NCBI GenBank assembly: GCA_964498075.1
Contig: CAZCGA010000002.1
Coordinates: 79,085 to 143,084 of the forward strand
DNA from: CAZCGA01 sp964498075
Lineage (GTDB): Bacteria; Desulfobacterota; Binatia; HRBIN30
Reading direction: 5' to 3'
DNA length: 64,000 nt
Part shown: piece after piece, positions 8,775-16,146 of the stretch
Layout of the letters: the number at the start of each line of letters is the position of its first letter
Position numbering within the stretch: the stretch's first letter is position 1
Made by a program: the position numbers and the translations under genes
The notes under the pieces: model-generated
The model's input: only the letters and a program-made list of their open reading frames with translations
What the model was told of the DNA's origin: nothing
The model's database searches: none

Positions 8775-10295
8775 GTGATCGTGACGAGTGTCTCGCAACC
8801 GAAGGAGAGCCGTGCGCTCGCGACGCTACGCGAGATCATCGAGTCGGGACGGCCGCTGACGTACTTCCGCTCGTCGGAGGAGCAACGCATCTGCCAGCTC
8901 TTGGCCGACGCCGCAGGGCAGCTCTTCACGTCGCCCGTTCCGGTGTGGACGTGGAGCCTCACCGAAGGCTTCCAGCGCGACCACGGCACCGCCGAGCTGC
9001 TGGGTGCCCGTGGCGCGCTCGACTTCATCGCCGATTACGAGGGTCCCGGGCTCTTCCACCTCAAGGACTTCCACGAGCCGATGCGCGACGCCGCCGAGAT
9101 CCGCCGCCGCCTGCGCGACTTGTACGCATGCTGCTTCGACCGCGGCAAGTTCGTGATCATCTCGTCGCCGGTGAAGTTCTTGCCGGAGGAGCTGGAGCGC
9201 AACTTTGTCTACGTCGATCTGGCCGTCCCGGATCTCGTCGAGCTGGTCGAGTTCCTGCGCCACGAGGCCGAAGGAGCCGCAGCGGCCGGCACCACGGTGG
9301 ACACCAGCGAGGCGACGCTGTTCCAGCTCGCGCGTGCCTTGCAGGGGCTGACGCTCGACGAGGCACGGCACGCCGTACGGCGCGCGCTGGCGCGGCATCA
9401 CGGGGTGACCCGAGAGTCGATTCCGACGCTGCTGGAAGAGAAGCGGCTGCTGGTCAACCGGACCGGCATGATCGAGTACGTCGGCGCCGGCACGAGCATC
9501 GACCACATCGGCGGCCTGGGGACCATGAAGAAGTGGCTGCTCGAGCGCCGCAAGTTGTTTCAGTTGCGCGACACCATCAGCGCCGAGATCGTGCCCAAGG
9601 GCGTGCTCGTCATGGGCATATCCGGTTGTGGCAAGAGCCTGTCGGTCAAGGCGATCGCTTCATGCTTCGAGCTGCCGCTCTATCGCATTGATATGATCGA
9701 GATCTTCTCCGGGCGCCACGGCAAGCCGGAGGGTGCTTTCGTGCAAGCCTGCCGGATGTTGGAAGACATGGCGCCCGCCGTGGTGTGGTTCGATGAGATC
9801 GAGGCCGGCATCAGCACGCAATCCACGGAGGGGGAGCTGGGCCGCATCTTCGGGTTCTTCCTGACCTGGATGCAGGAGAAGGCGCGTGGCCTGTTCGTCG
9901 GCGCCACCGCCAACCGCATCGACTTGCTGCCCGCCGAAATGATCCGCAAGGGTCGCTTCGACGAAGTGTTCTTCGTCGATCTGCCGCTCGAGGACGAGCG
10001 CGTCGAGATCTTCCGCGTCCACCTGCTGCGGCGCAGCGTCGATCCCGCCGCTTTCAACATCGAGCGCCTCAAGCGCTTCACCAAGGGGTGGACCGGCGCC
10101 GAGATCGAGCAGTGTGTCGTCTCAGCCATGACAGCGGCGCGCCTCGAAGATCGCGAGATCAGCGACGACGACTTGCTGAACGTGGCCACCACCATCGTGC
10201 CGCTCTCGAAGACGATGAAGGAGCAGGTCGACGTCATCCGCGCCTGGGCCTACGACCGCGCCGTCCGCGCCTCACCGCGCGAGTTCGGGCGGTAG
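8775..10295 (+). CDS. AAA+ ATPase, Ycf46-like
   Basis: A 506-residue soluble ATPase starting at GTG 8775, only 3 bases after exbD, so it is co-transcribed with it. The N-terminal ~250 residues lack a recognised motif. The AAA core follows: Walker A GISGCGKS (281-288), Walker B VVWFDEIE (336-343), and a RKGRFDEVFFVDLP segment with the arginine-finger region, then the AAA lid (WTGAEIEQCV). Length and layout match the Ycf46-type AAA proteins known from cyanobacteria and plastids. Why it is coupled to a proton-driven ExbBD stator is unknown. Confidence 0.85.
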   Translation: MIVTSVSQPKESRALATLREIIESGRPLTYFRSSEEQRICQLLADAAGQLFTSPVPVWTWSLTEGFQRDHGTAELLGARGALDFIADYEGPGLFHLKDFHEPMRDAAEIRRRLRDLYACCFDRGKFVIISSPVKFLPEELERNFVYVDLAVPDLVELVEFLRHEAEGAAAAGTTVDTSEATLFQLARALQGLTLDEARHAVRRALARHHGVTRESIPTLLEEKRLLVNRTGMIEYVGAGTSIDHIGGLGTMKKWLLERRKLFQLRDTISAEIVPKGVLVMGISGCGKSLSVKAIASCFELPLYRIDMIEIFSGRHGKPEGAFVQACRMLEDMAPAVVWFDEIEAGISTQSTEGELGRIFGFFLTWMQEKARGLFVGATANRIDLLPAEMIRKGRFDEVFFVDLPLEDERVEIFRVHLLRRSVDPAAFNIERLKRFTKGWTGAEIEQCVVSAMTAARLEDREISDDDLLNVATTIVPLSKTMKEQVDVIRAWAYDRAVRASPREFGR

Positions 10296-10367
10296 GTCTG
10301 AGGTGACAAAGGAACCACCGATGAACGCCGATAAACACGGATGGGCTTGAACGATCTAAGAGGGTTT

Positions 10368-10449
10368 TACAACGGATTGAGCGGATTGAACGGACTCAGG
10401 ACTGAGACGGTAGTGTCAGCAAATCTGTTCAATCCGTTGAATCCGTTGT
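10368..10449. repeat. Palindromic repeat, family A copy 1
   Basis: The left arm reads ACAACGGATTGAGCGGATTG and the right arm is its near inverse (CAATCCGTTGAATCCGTTGT), with a variable middle. Three further full or partial copies occur at 10485-10565, 13078-13157 and 13192-13220. Confidence 0.8.
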
Positions 10450-10484
10450 CATCCCCTTCTTCTTCGAAGATTCCGAGGAGGGTT

Positions 10485-10565
10485 TACAACGGATTACGCG
10501 GATTGAACGGATTGAAGCCAAGCTCGGGGTTTCAGCAGATCCGTTTAATCCGTTAAATCCGTTGT
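10485..10565. repeat. Palindromic repeat, family A copy 2
   Basis: Same arms as copy 1 (ACAACGGATTACGCGGATTG / TAATCCGTTAAATCCGTTGT). The spacer between copies 1 and 2 (10450-10484) is nearly the same as the spacer after the copy at 13078-13157, so the unit is a composite doublet. Confidence 0.8.
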
Positions 10566-10620
10566 GGCCCTCTTCTTCTTTTTCGTTGCGACTGCCAGCG
10601 GCGCGCAGTGGCGGAGTACC

Positions 10621-10830
10621 TCACCGCGTGACCGTCACAGTTCCAGCGGAGGCGAGACAGTTGTTGCCCTCGGCGCTTTCGGCCACGCCGTTCAAGTCAT
10701 CGGCACACGCCAACAGGAAGTAGGTGTCTGGGCGCGTGTTCTTTGGGATCGTCACCGTCGCCACGCCGCTCGATGCTGAGCCGGTACTGAGAGCTGGCAG
10801 GGCGCGGCTTCCGGCCAGGAGTGTATCTCC
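10621..10830 (-). pseudogene. CARDB-domain gene remnant
   Basis: On the minus strand one frame reads a perfect C-terminal piece of a CARDB (cell-adhesion-related, Ig-like) domain: GDTLLAGSRALPALSTG, then TVTIPKNTRPDTYFLLACAD, then SAEGNNCLAS and a stop at 10621. Upstream of 10830 the homology continues only in other frames, so the gene is frameshifted and has no start or signal peptide. A complete CARDB domain of the same type lies in the large secreted protein at 24042-27782. Confidence 0.65.
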
Positions 10831-11024
10831 ACTGTTTCGGGTCTTCCGTCGCGCTTGCGGTTAGAGTGGTCAAAATCGTCGACGCACTGTCTGATACGCC
10901 GGGCGGGGAGGCACGTTGCCGGGCAGTTGCTGCGCTCAGGCACGTCTCCGGGGGCCAACTATGAGGAAGCCCGTGGCGCAGAGAGTCGGCGGGACTTTGT
11001 TCATAAAGGAAGAAGAAGGGGCCA

Positions 11025-12304
11025 AGGGACGTAGTTCCGAGTGTTCCGAGTTGGTTGACACATTGCATTTAACACCTCTTGACAGTCTATCGGCATCGCC
11101 ATACGTGCTTCCCCTATGCCGCGCGGACCGCGCCTCGATGCTCCTGACGCCCTGCACCACGTGATCGCCCGCGGCATCGAGCGCCGCGCGATCTTCGAGC
11201 ATGACGGCGATCGGCAGGGCTTCCTCGATCGCCTCGCCCGCAGCGTCGAGCCCACCCATACGGGCCTGCTCGCCTGGTGCCTCATGCCGAACCACGTCCA
11301 CCTGCTCCTGCGCACCGGTCGGGCGCCCCTCTCCACCGTCATGCGCCGCGTGCTCGGCGGCTACGCCGTCGTCTTCAACCGCCGCTACCGCCGCGCTGGC
11401 CACCTCTTCCAAAACCGCTTCAAATCGATTCTCGTCGAAGAAGAGCCGTACCTGCTTGAGTTGGTCCGCTACATCCACCTCAACCCCGTGCGCGCCGGCC
11501 TGGTCGCCTCGGTCGACGCCCTGGCTCGCCACCCGTGGACCGGGCACGCCGTGCTCCTTGGGCAGCTCGCGTACCCGGCCCAGGACACCGCACCGGTGCT
11601 CGCCCAGTTCGGACGCACGCCGCGGGCGGCGCGCCGCGCCTATCTGGACTTCGTCCGCGACGGGCTGTCCGCGCCTGCCGCGCCCGATCTCGACGGCGGC
11701 GGTCTGCGGCGCAGTGCCGGCGCGTGGGAGGTGCTCGAGCGCGTGCGTGGCGGACGCGAGCGCTGGCGCTTCGACGAACGGGTGCTCGGCAGTAGCGCCT
11801 TCGTGGCGCGCGTGCTCGCCACCGCCCCCGCGCCCCCACCCGCGTTGCCCCGAACAGATCCCCACCGCGTCGTTGCCCAGCTCTGCCAGCGCGTAGCGGC
11901 CCGGTGTCGGGTCACTCCACGCGAAGTCTGCAGTCGCAGCTTGCGCCGGCCCGCCGTCACAGCCCGTATTGTGGTCAGCTACCTCGCCGTCCAGCACTAT
12001 GGCCTGACGCTCACCGCCACCGCGGCGGCACTGTCCGTCTCCAAGCAAAGCGTCCTGCGCGGCGTGACGGCCGGCGATCAGGTGCTGGCCGCCGCCGGCT
12101 GGACGGCCGCCGACCTGCTCCGGGAATGAGACGAGCAGGCCACCGCGAGGCCGCGCGCCCTCGTCCGCCGCGCCAGCCGCCGTCGCAGCGCTCCTGCTCA
12201 TCCCACTCTTGTCATCATGCCGCTTCATACTACGTGCTCACGCCACTCCGACCCTACGATTTCGACACTGAACTCCAACTCGGAACACTCGGACCTACGT
12301 CCCC
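11025..12304 (+). mobile_element. RAYT element: REP-associated transposase with inverted REP-like ends
   Basis: The transposase gene (11116-12129) is bracketed by a 30-bp repeat GGGACGTAGTTCCGAGTGTT... at 11025-11054 and its inverted copy at 12275-12304, which match at about 28 of 30 positions. This is the layout expected for a REP-associated tyrosine transposase and its own REP sequences. The right end lies inside a broken DUF5615 toxin gene, so the element probably inserted there. Confidence 0.7.
11116..12129 (+). CDS. REP-associated tyrosine transposase (Y1/IS200-like, RAYT)
   Basis: A 337-residue single-strand DNA transposase. The HUH metal motif is in LMPNHVHLLLR (His60, His62), and the catalytic Tyr is expected in LVRYIHLNPVRAG (Tyr119). 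The N-terminal MPRGPRLDAPDALHHVIARG is typical of the family. The last ~110 residues resemble a DnaA-type DNA-binding helix-turn-helix (VTPREVCSRS ... LSVSKQSVLRG), an extension found in many RAYTs. Family members process REP hairpins and move them round the genome. The gene looks intact, so it may still be active. Confidence 0.88.
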   Translation: MPRGPRLDAPDALHHVIARGIERRAIFEHDGDRQGFLDRLARSVEPTHTGLLAWCLMPNHVHLLLRTGRAPLSTVMRRVLGGYAVVFNRRYRRAGHLFQNRFKSILVEEEPYLLELVRYIHLNPVRAGLVASVDALARHPWTGHAVLLGQLAYPAQDTAPVLAQFGRTPRAARRAYLDFVRDGLSAPAAPDLDGGGLRRSAGAWEVLERVRGGRERWRFDERVLGSSAFVARVLATAPAPPPALPRTDPHRVVAQLCQRVAARCRVTPREVCSRSLRRPAVTARIVVSYLAVQHYGLTLTATAAALSVSKQSVLRGVTAGDQVLAAAGWTAADLLRE

Positions 12305-12586
12305 CATGGGTTCCACTAACTGCGATTGGCACCTTGCGGCGGATTCAATCACGCCCGGCATGGATGACCCGCTGCGAACACGATCAAAGGCGAACTTGGT
12401 TATCGTCTTGGCGTCTTGCGTGAGGAGGATGCGACCTTCACGAGCAGCCCATTCCAAAACGACCTCGTCTTCCGCACCGGAGAGGCCGACGTCCTGAACG
12501 CACACGACGTCCAGGTCCGGGCGCCGCCGGAGAAGACCTCAGGTGATCGTGTGGTTGAAGTTTTCGTCCGCGGCGAACCGGATCAC
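12305..12586 (-). pseudogene. Broken DUF5615 (PIN-like) toxin gene
   Basis: Starts at GTG 12586 with VIRFAADENFNHTI, the usual N-terminus with its active-site Asp, but codon 16 is TGA (12541-12539). The frame then continues as a good family match: GLLRRRPDLDVV, QDVGLSGAEDEVVLEWAA, GRILLTQDAKTITKFA. Near 12345 the homology moves to another frame (IRRKVPIAVSG) and is lost at the RAYT element. Family proteins are PIN-like nuclease toxins partnered with DUF433 antitoxins, and the partner gene overlaps it by 4 bases. One nonsense codon, one frameshift and one truncation mean it is dead. Confidence 0.75.
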
Positions 12587-12918
12587 TCTGATTGCGCCTT
12601 CCGCCGGGCAAGCAAGCGCTCGCGAATACCATTCTGGTCGGAGCGCGCTAGGTTCTCGTGCCGAACTGTCTCCGCTCGCCCCTCCTGCCTCTGCGCGTAA
12701 GCGTCGACGTCCGCGCGGTGGCGCAAGTAGTAGGTGATCGTCGCGTAGATATCCCCGAGGTGAAGGGCCGGGTACTGTGCGGCGATCTCCTCGGCTGACG
12801 CCCCTTCGTTGAACGCCTCGACGACGGTTTCCAGTGTTACCCTGGTCCCGCCGACCCGGATGACGCCGTCGGAGTGCTCGATCAATGGTAGCGATTCAGG
12901 TGCGATTGCCAGGGACAT
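12583..12918 (-). CDS. DUF433 family antitoxin
   Basis: A 111-residue protein with the DUF433 winged-helix core: the IRVGGTRVTLETVVEAFNEG segment near residues 20-39 and YPALHLGDIYATITYYLRH near 49-67. The C-terminus is a charged tail that should wrap the toxin. DUF433 genes commonly sit before DUF5615 toxin genes; here the stop overlaps the toxin start by 4 bases. The antitoxin is intact while its toxin is ruined. Confidence 0.85.
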   Translation of the reverse strand: MSLAIAPESLPLIEHSDGVIRVGGTRVTLETVVEAFNEGASAEEIAAQYPALHLGDIYATITYYLRHRADVDAYAQRQEGRAETVRHENLARSDQNGIRERLLARRKAQSE

Positions 12919-13077
12919 GGGGTTTACCTCGAGCCAGGATCATACCGGTCCGGCCGGTACTTTTCGAGCGCGCTATCCAACGACAGAAGGAAGCCGTTTG
13001 CATTGGACCCGAACATGTCGTCGCGAAGGCGCGTCGCACACATCCGCAGAGCCTGCCCTCAGAACTCCAGAGTCTTC

Positions 13078-13157
13078 TACAACGGATTACAGGGATTGAA
13101 CGGACTGAGGGAGCCTCTGTGTCTCAGCAGATCTGTTTAGTCCGTTGAATGCGTTGT
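13078..13157. repeat. Palindromic repeat, family A copy 3
   Basis: Arms ACAACGGATTACAGGGATTG and TAGTCCGTTGAATGCGTTGT with the same overall structure as the copies at 10.4-10.6 kb. The following spacer CATCCCCCTCTTCTTC... is the same as between the earlier copies. Confidence 0.8.
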
Positions 13158-13190
13158 CATCCCCCTCTTCTTCAAGATTCCGAGGGGGTT

Positions 13191-13361
13191 CTACAACGGA
13201 TTTCGCGGATTGAACGGATTCGGAGGAAGCAGGGCATCTTTCAGGAGGATGCGTTTGTGCTCCACGCCTGACTTCGCAAAGTTGATGAGCAACGCAATCT
13301 GCAGCCCCGCTGCCTTCAAGTACGAGATGGTCTGTGCTTGGTGTTGGTCGGTGAGGTCCTT
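13191..13361 (-). pseudogene. GxxExxR-family (PDDEXK_3) gene, C-terminal remnant
   Basis: A minus-strand frame reads DLTDQHQAQTISYLKAAG, LQIALLINFAKSGVEHKRIL, then a tail NPFNPRNPL and stop at 13191. The 'QxQxLxYLKAxGxxxxLLINF...VExKR' pattern is the C-terminus of the GxxExxR family, small nuclease-like proteins. An in-frame TGA at 13364-13362 cuts it from any N-terminus. The NPFNPRNPL tail is encoded by the palindromic repeat arm at 13192-13220. Confidence 0.65.
13192..13220. repeat. Palindromic repeat, family A copy 4 (left arm only)
   Basis: Only the left arm ACAACGGATTTCGCGGATTG is present. It runs into the tail of the GxxExxR remnant, whose last codons are encoded by this arm. Confidence 0.7.
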
Positions 13362-13467
13362 TCAATCCGCTGTAGCACTCATCTTCGCAGCAGACGCGGT
13401 GCATTGATTCCTACCGCCGCGCGGCCTTTGCTTGCAACCACGGATGGCACCGGACTACATTCCCGCC

Positions 13468-13836
13468 ATGGCGACACCCAAGCGCGCGCCGCAGACCTCC
13501 AGCATCGGCGACTACATTCGCCGCCAGCGCCAGCTGGCCAACATCTCGCTGCGCAAGATGGCGCAACAGAGCGGAACCTCCGCCGCGGTGCTGAAGGAGA
13601 TCGAGAACGGCCTGCGCAATCCGAGCGGCACCATCCTGCGTTCGATCGCCGGCGCCCTGCGGCTGTCGGCAGAGACACTGTTCCTGCAAGCCGGCGTCCT
13701 CGATCCGCAAGACGTGGAAGAGCGGGACGCCGTCCGCGAGATCCGCCGCGATCCGAATCTGACTCCGCGTCAACGCGATACGCTCGTCGAGATCTACGAA
13801 GCCTTCTGTACCGCGAACCGTACCCGACGCAGCTGA
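13468..13836 (+). CDS. XRE-family helix-turn-helix regulator
   Basis: A 122-residue DNA-binding protein. The Cro/C1-type helix-turn-helix spans about residues 12-65: IGDYIRRQRQLANISLRKMA, AAVLKEIENGLRNPS and LRSIAGALRLS. The short C-terminal segment (ERDAVREIRRDPNLTPRQRD) is predicted to be helical and may dimerise. ATG 13468 (MATPKRAP) is preferred to the ATGs at 13432 and 13444 because the protein-like sequence starts there. It stands alone; no partner toxin is adjacent, so its target is unknown. Confidence 0.85.
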   Translation: MATPKRAPQTSSIGDYIRRQRQLANISLRKMAQQSGTSAAVLKEIENGLRNPSGTILRSIAGALRLSAETLFLQAGVLDPQDVEERDAVREIRRDPNLTPRQRDTLVEIYEAFCTANRTRRS

Positions 13837-13851
13837 CCTCCAGTCACGTCT

Positions 13852-14259
13852 TCACCCTGCGATCTTGAACTTCACCAGCGTCACGTCAGGCGTGACGTCG
13901 TCGAAGCTCACCTCGACGGGCATACCGCAGCGCACCACCTCCGGCGGGCTGCCCACGATGTTCGTCGTCAGGCGTGGCCCCTCCGCCAGCTCCACGATCG
14001 CCAGCACGTAGGGCACGTCGGCAACGAAGGCCTTGTTCGTCGTCCGGCGCACGACAGTGAAGGAGTACACGGTGCCGCGGCCGGACACCCGGCGCCACTC
14101 GAGGTCGGCGCCAAGACAGTGCGGACAACGGTGGCGCGGATAGTAGATGAAACGCCGGCAGTCGCCGCACTGCTGCACCTGTAGCTCGTGTCGCTTGGCC
14201 GCGTCCCAAAACGGGCGCGAGTCGGGCGATGGAACCGGGAGCGGTTTGGCGTACTCCAT
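13852..14259 (-). CDS. Zn-ribbon OB-fold protein (DUF35 family)
   Basis: A 135-residue protein. A zinc ribbon (CGDC near residues 33-36 and CPHC near 47-50) is followed by an OB-fold (GRGTVYSFTVVRRT onward). DUF35 proteins bind CoA-thioester enzymes, mainly thiolase-fold partners such as steroid side-chain aldolases or HMG-CoA synthase/thiolase complexes. The gene begins 1 base after the stop of the thiolase-fold gene on the same strand, so the two are co-transcribed and very likely form a complex. Confidence 0.9.
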   Translation of the reverse strand: MEYAKPLPVPSPDSRPFWDAAKRHELQVQQCGDCRRFIYYPRHRCPHCLGADLEWRRVSGRGTVYSFTVVRRTTNKAFVADVPYVLAIVELAEGPRLTTNIVGSPPEVVRCGMPVEVSFDDVTPDVTLVKFKIAG

Positions 14260-14260
14260 C

Positions 14261-15421
14261 TCAACGCTCCAGCCCCAGCACCAGGCTGCACTGCTCGCTC
14301 ATGATGCCCCCGTTGCCGTTCACGAAACCGCGCGTTGCACCCTTCACCTGGCGCGCCCCGCCACGCCCCATCAGCTGGCGAATGGCCTCGATGACATGAC
14401 TCATCCCGCCGGCAAGTCCCGGCTGGCCGCACGACAGCTGCCCGCCGTGCGTGTTGCACGGCAGGTCGCCGGCGTAGGTGAGATCGTGCTCCGCGACGAA
14501 CGGCCCGCCCTGCCCTTTCTTGCAGAAGCCCGCGTCTTCCAGCGTGATGCAGACGGTGATCGTGTAGCAATCGTACGGCTGGATGAAGTGCACGTCGCGC
14601 GGCGACAACCCCGCCATTGCGAAGGCTGCCGGCGCGGTGACGCTGATCGGCGAGGTGGTAATGTCGGGCGAGCTGGTGATGCTCGCGTGGGTGCACAGCT
14701 CCGCGGCGCCCAGCAGGTACGCCGGCGGATGCGGTGAGCGCTTGGCGCGCTCCGCTGCGGTCATGATGAACGCGGCGCCGCCGGTGCACGGCTTGACGAT
14801 CTCCAGCAAATGCAGCGGATCGACGATCAACGGCGAGCGCAGCACGTCATCGATCGTGATCGGCGCCTCGCCGAAGAGCGCCAGCGGATTGCGCAGCGCA
14901 TTGGTGCGCTGATCGACGGCGATCTTCGCCAGCTGTGCGGCAGTGGTGCCGTACTGGTGCATGTGGCGCTGCGCGATCAGGGCGTATCCGGTGTTGGCCG
15001 CCATCGTCCCGTACGGCGTCTCGAACTCGCGGGTCAACGAGATCGTCGGCCAGCGCGATCCGTCGACACGGCCGAACGTATCGCCGCACAGGCAGAGGAC
15101 CGTCGTGCACAGGCCGGCATCGATGGCCGCCGCGGCCCGCCACATCATGCCGGCGGCGCTGGCACCGCCGATGTCGACCACGTCGAGGTAGCGCGCCCGC
15201 ACGCCGAGGTACTCCACCACCGACGCCGGGTAGAGCATCCCGGTATCGCCGACCGGCACCCCCGCAAGCAGGCCGTCGACGTCGGTTGGTTCCAAGCCGG
15301 CGTCGGCGATCGCATCGTGCGCGACCTGCGCCATGATCGCCAGAGGCGTGAGGCCGCCCATGTCCTTGATCGGCTTCATCTCGGCGACTCCGATTGCCGC
15401 CGCTGTCCCGCGTAGACTCAT
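14261..15421 (-). CDS. Thiolase-fold enzyme lacking the thiolase cysteine; probable aldolase (Ltp2-like)
   Basis: A 386-residue protein of the SCP2-thiolase/lipid-transfer group. At the position of the thiolase nucleophilic Cys it has IGGAS (residues 84-88), so it cannot be a normal thiolase. The steroid side-chain aldolases Ltp1/Ltp2 share the missing Cys and work with a DUF35 partner, which is the next gene here. The family C-terminus NTHGGQLSCGQPGLAGG is present. The start at 15421 (MSLRGTAAAIG) is chosen; the longer frame to 15586 lacks family homology. Confidence 0.8.
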   Translation of the reverse strand: MSLRGTAAAIGVAEMKPIKDMGGLTPLAIMAQVAHDAIADAGLEPTDVDGLLAGVPVGDTGMLYPASVVEYLGVRARYLDVVDIGGASAAGMMWRAAAAIDAGLCTTVLCLCGDTFGRVDGSRWPTISLTREFETPYGTMAANTGYALIAQRHMHQYGTTAAQLAKIAVDQRTNALRNPLALFGEAPITIDDVLRSPLIVDPLHLLEIVKPCTGGAAFIMTAAERAKRSPHPPAYLLGAAELCTHASITSSPDITTSPISVTAPAAFAMAGLSPRDVHFIQPYDCYTITVCITLEDAGFCKKGQGGPFVAEHDLTYAGDLPCNTHGGQLSCGQPGLAGGMSHVIEAIRQLMGRGGARQVKGATRGFVNGNGGIMSEQCSLVLGLER

Positions 15422-15501
15422 GCTCGATTCCAGAATTGCAGCGCATGATGCCTCACCAGCGACGCGTCGTGCAAGCCGTAGCGCACGGCCGCTGCGCGGG
15501 G

Positions 15502-15531
15502 TTGACATTCCCTGCCGGGGCGTAGCTAGAT
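15502..15531 (+). promoter_or_regulatory. Candidate promoter of the peptidase/Ycf45 operon
   Basis: A perfect -35 box TTGACA at 15502-15507 is followed about 17 bases later by a weak -10 region GCTAGAT (15525-15531). Transcription from here would start downstream of the ATG at 15530, which supports the GTG start at 15569. Confidence 0.35.
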
Positions 15532-15568
15532 GGGCCGGGCAGCGGGAGTGTGCAGGGAGGGAGTGGAC

Positions 15569-16138
15569 GTGCCCAACTTTCGTCACCGGCTAACGCGTAC
15601 GCAGCAGCGCGTCTACGATCGCAGCAATGAAACCTCATCCGTCGGATTGCGTGCCACGCCGCGCTTGCGGGCCGCGGTGGACGCGCTCCCGGTCATCTTG
15701 GCGTCTGCAGACCGCGCCCGCGTCGAGCGAGTGGCCCAGGTGATCGCCGACGAGATCACGGTGGCGTTGCGCGTGCCGCAGGTCCGCGTCTTGGTGAATG
15801 GCACTCGACCGTCAAATACGCGCGGCGAGCTGCATGGGCTCTTCACTCCGTCCAAGGCGCCGACGATCAAGCTCTGGATGATCACCGCCAAGCGCGGCCA
15901 GGTCGTGGCCTTCAAGACCTTTCTGCGCACGCTGCTGCACGAGGTCTGTCATCATCTCGATTACGCCCTGTTGCGGCTGAGCGACTCGTTTCACACCGAC
16001 GGCTTCTACAAACGCGAGTCCAGCCTCTTTTATCAGATTGGCGGCGCCCTGGCGGCGTCTGCGGCCATGCAGCCTGCCGGATTCGGCGCGCCGCCCGTGA
16101 CGCCTATTGTTATGCAGCCGCGCGCTCCACACTCGTAG
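15569..16138 (+). CDS. Putative zinc metallopeptidase (HExxH)
   Basis: A 189-residue protein with a gluzincin-type zinc motif HEVCHHLDY (His124, Glu125, His128) in a helical context, followed by DSFHTDGFYKRESSLF, which may supply the third ligand. The N-terminal half is charged with no recognised domain. GTG 15569 has a strong AGGGAGG ribosome site 7-13 bases upstream, better than the ATG at 15530. The gene is 8 bases before the Ycf45-like ATPase gene, so they are an operon. The substrate is unknown. It could also be a SprT-like or zincin relative without proteolytic activity. Confidence 0.65.
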   Translation: MPNFRHRLTRTQQRVYDRSNETSSVGLRATPRLRAAVDALPVILASADRARVERVAQVIADEITVALRVPQVRVLVNGTRPSNTRGELHGLFTPSKAPTIKLWMITAKRGQVVAFKTFLRTLLHEVCHHLDYALLRLSDSFHTDGFYKRESSLFYQIGGALAASAAMQPAGFGAPPVTPIVMQPRAPHS

Positions 16139-16146
16139 GGACACAC

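Larger units (their letters stand above)
10296..11024. other. Long intergenic region: repeats and a gene remnant
   Basis: Holds no intact gene. A short copy of the ACCGATGAACnCCGATA-type repeat is at about 10315-10341 (related to 41719-41804), two copies of a large palindromic repeat lie at 10368-10449 and 10485-10565, and a CARDB-domain remnant lies at 10621-10830 on the minus strand. Confidence 0.6.
12919..13467. other. Intergenic region: repeats and a GxxExxR remnant
   Basis: No intact gene. It contains palindromic family A copies at 13078-13157 and 13192-13220 and, on the minus strand, the tail of a GxxExxR-family gene (13191-13361) that ends inside the repeat. Confidence 0.6.

Noticed and set aside
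7715..10295. Zorya-type defence system because of MotA/ExbB-like gene
   Set aside because: The genes are short ExbB and ExbD with normal lengths; no ZorC, ZorD or ZorE is present, and the AAA protein is Ycf46-like.
12539..12541. Selenocysteine at the TGA of the DUF5615 gene
   Set aside because: No selenocysteine insertion hairpin was seen after it, and the family has an Arg-like residue there. A nonsense mutation is the simple reading.
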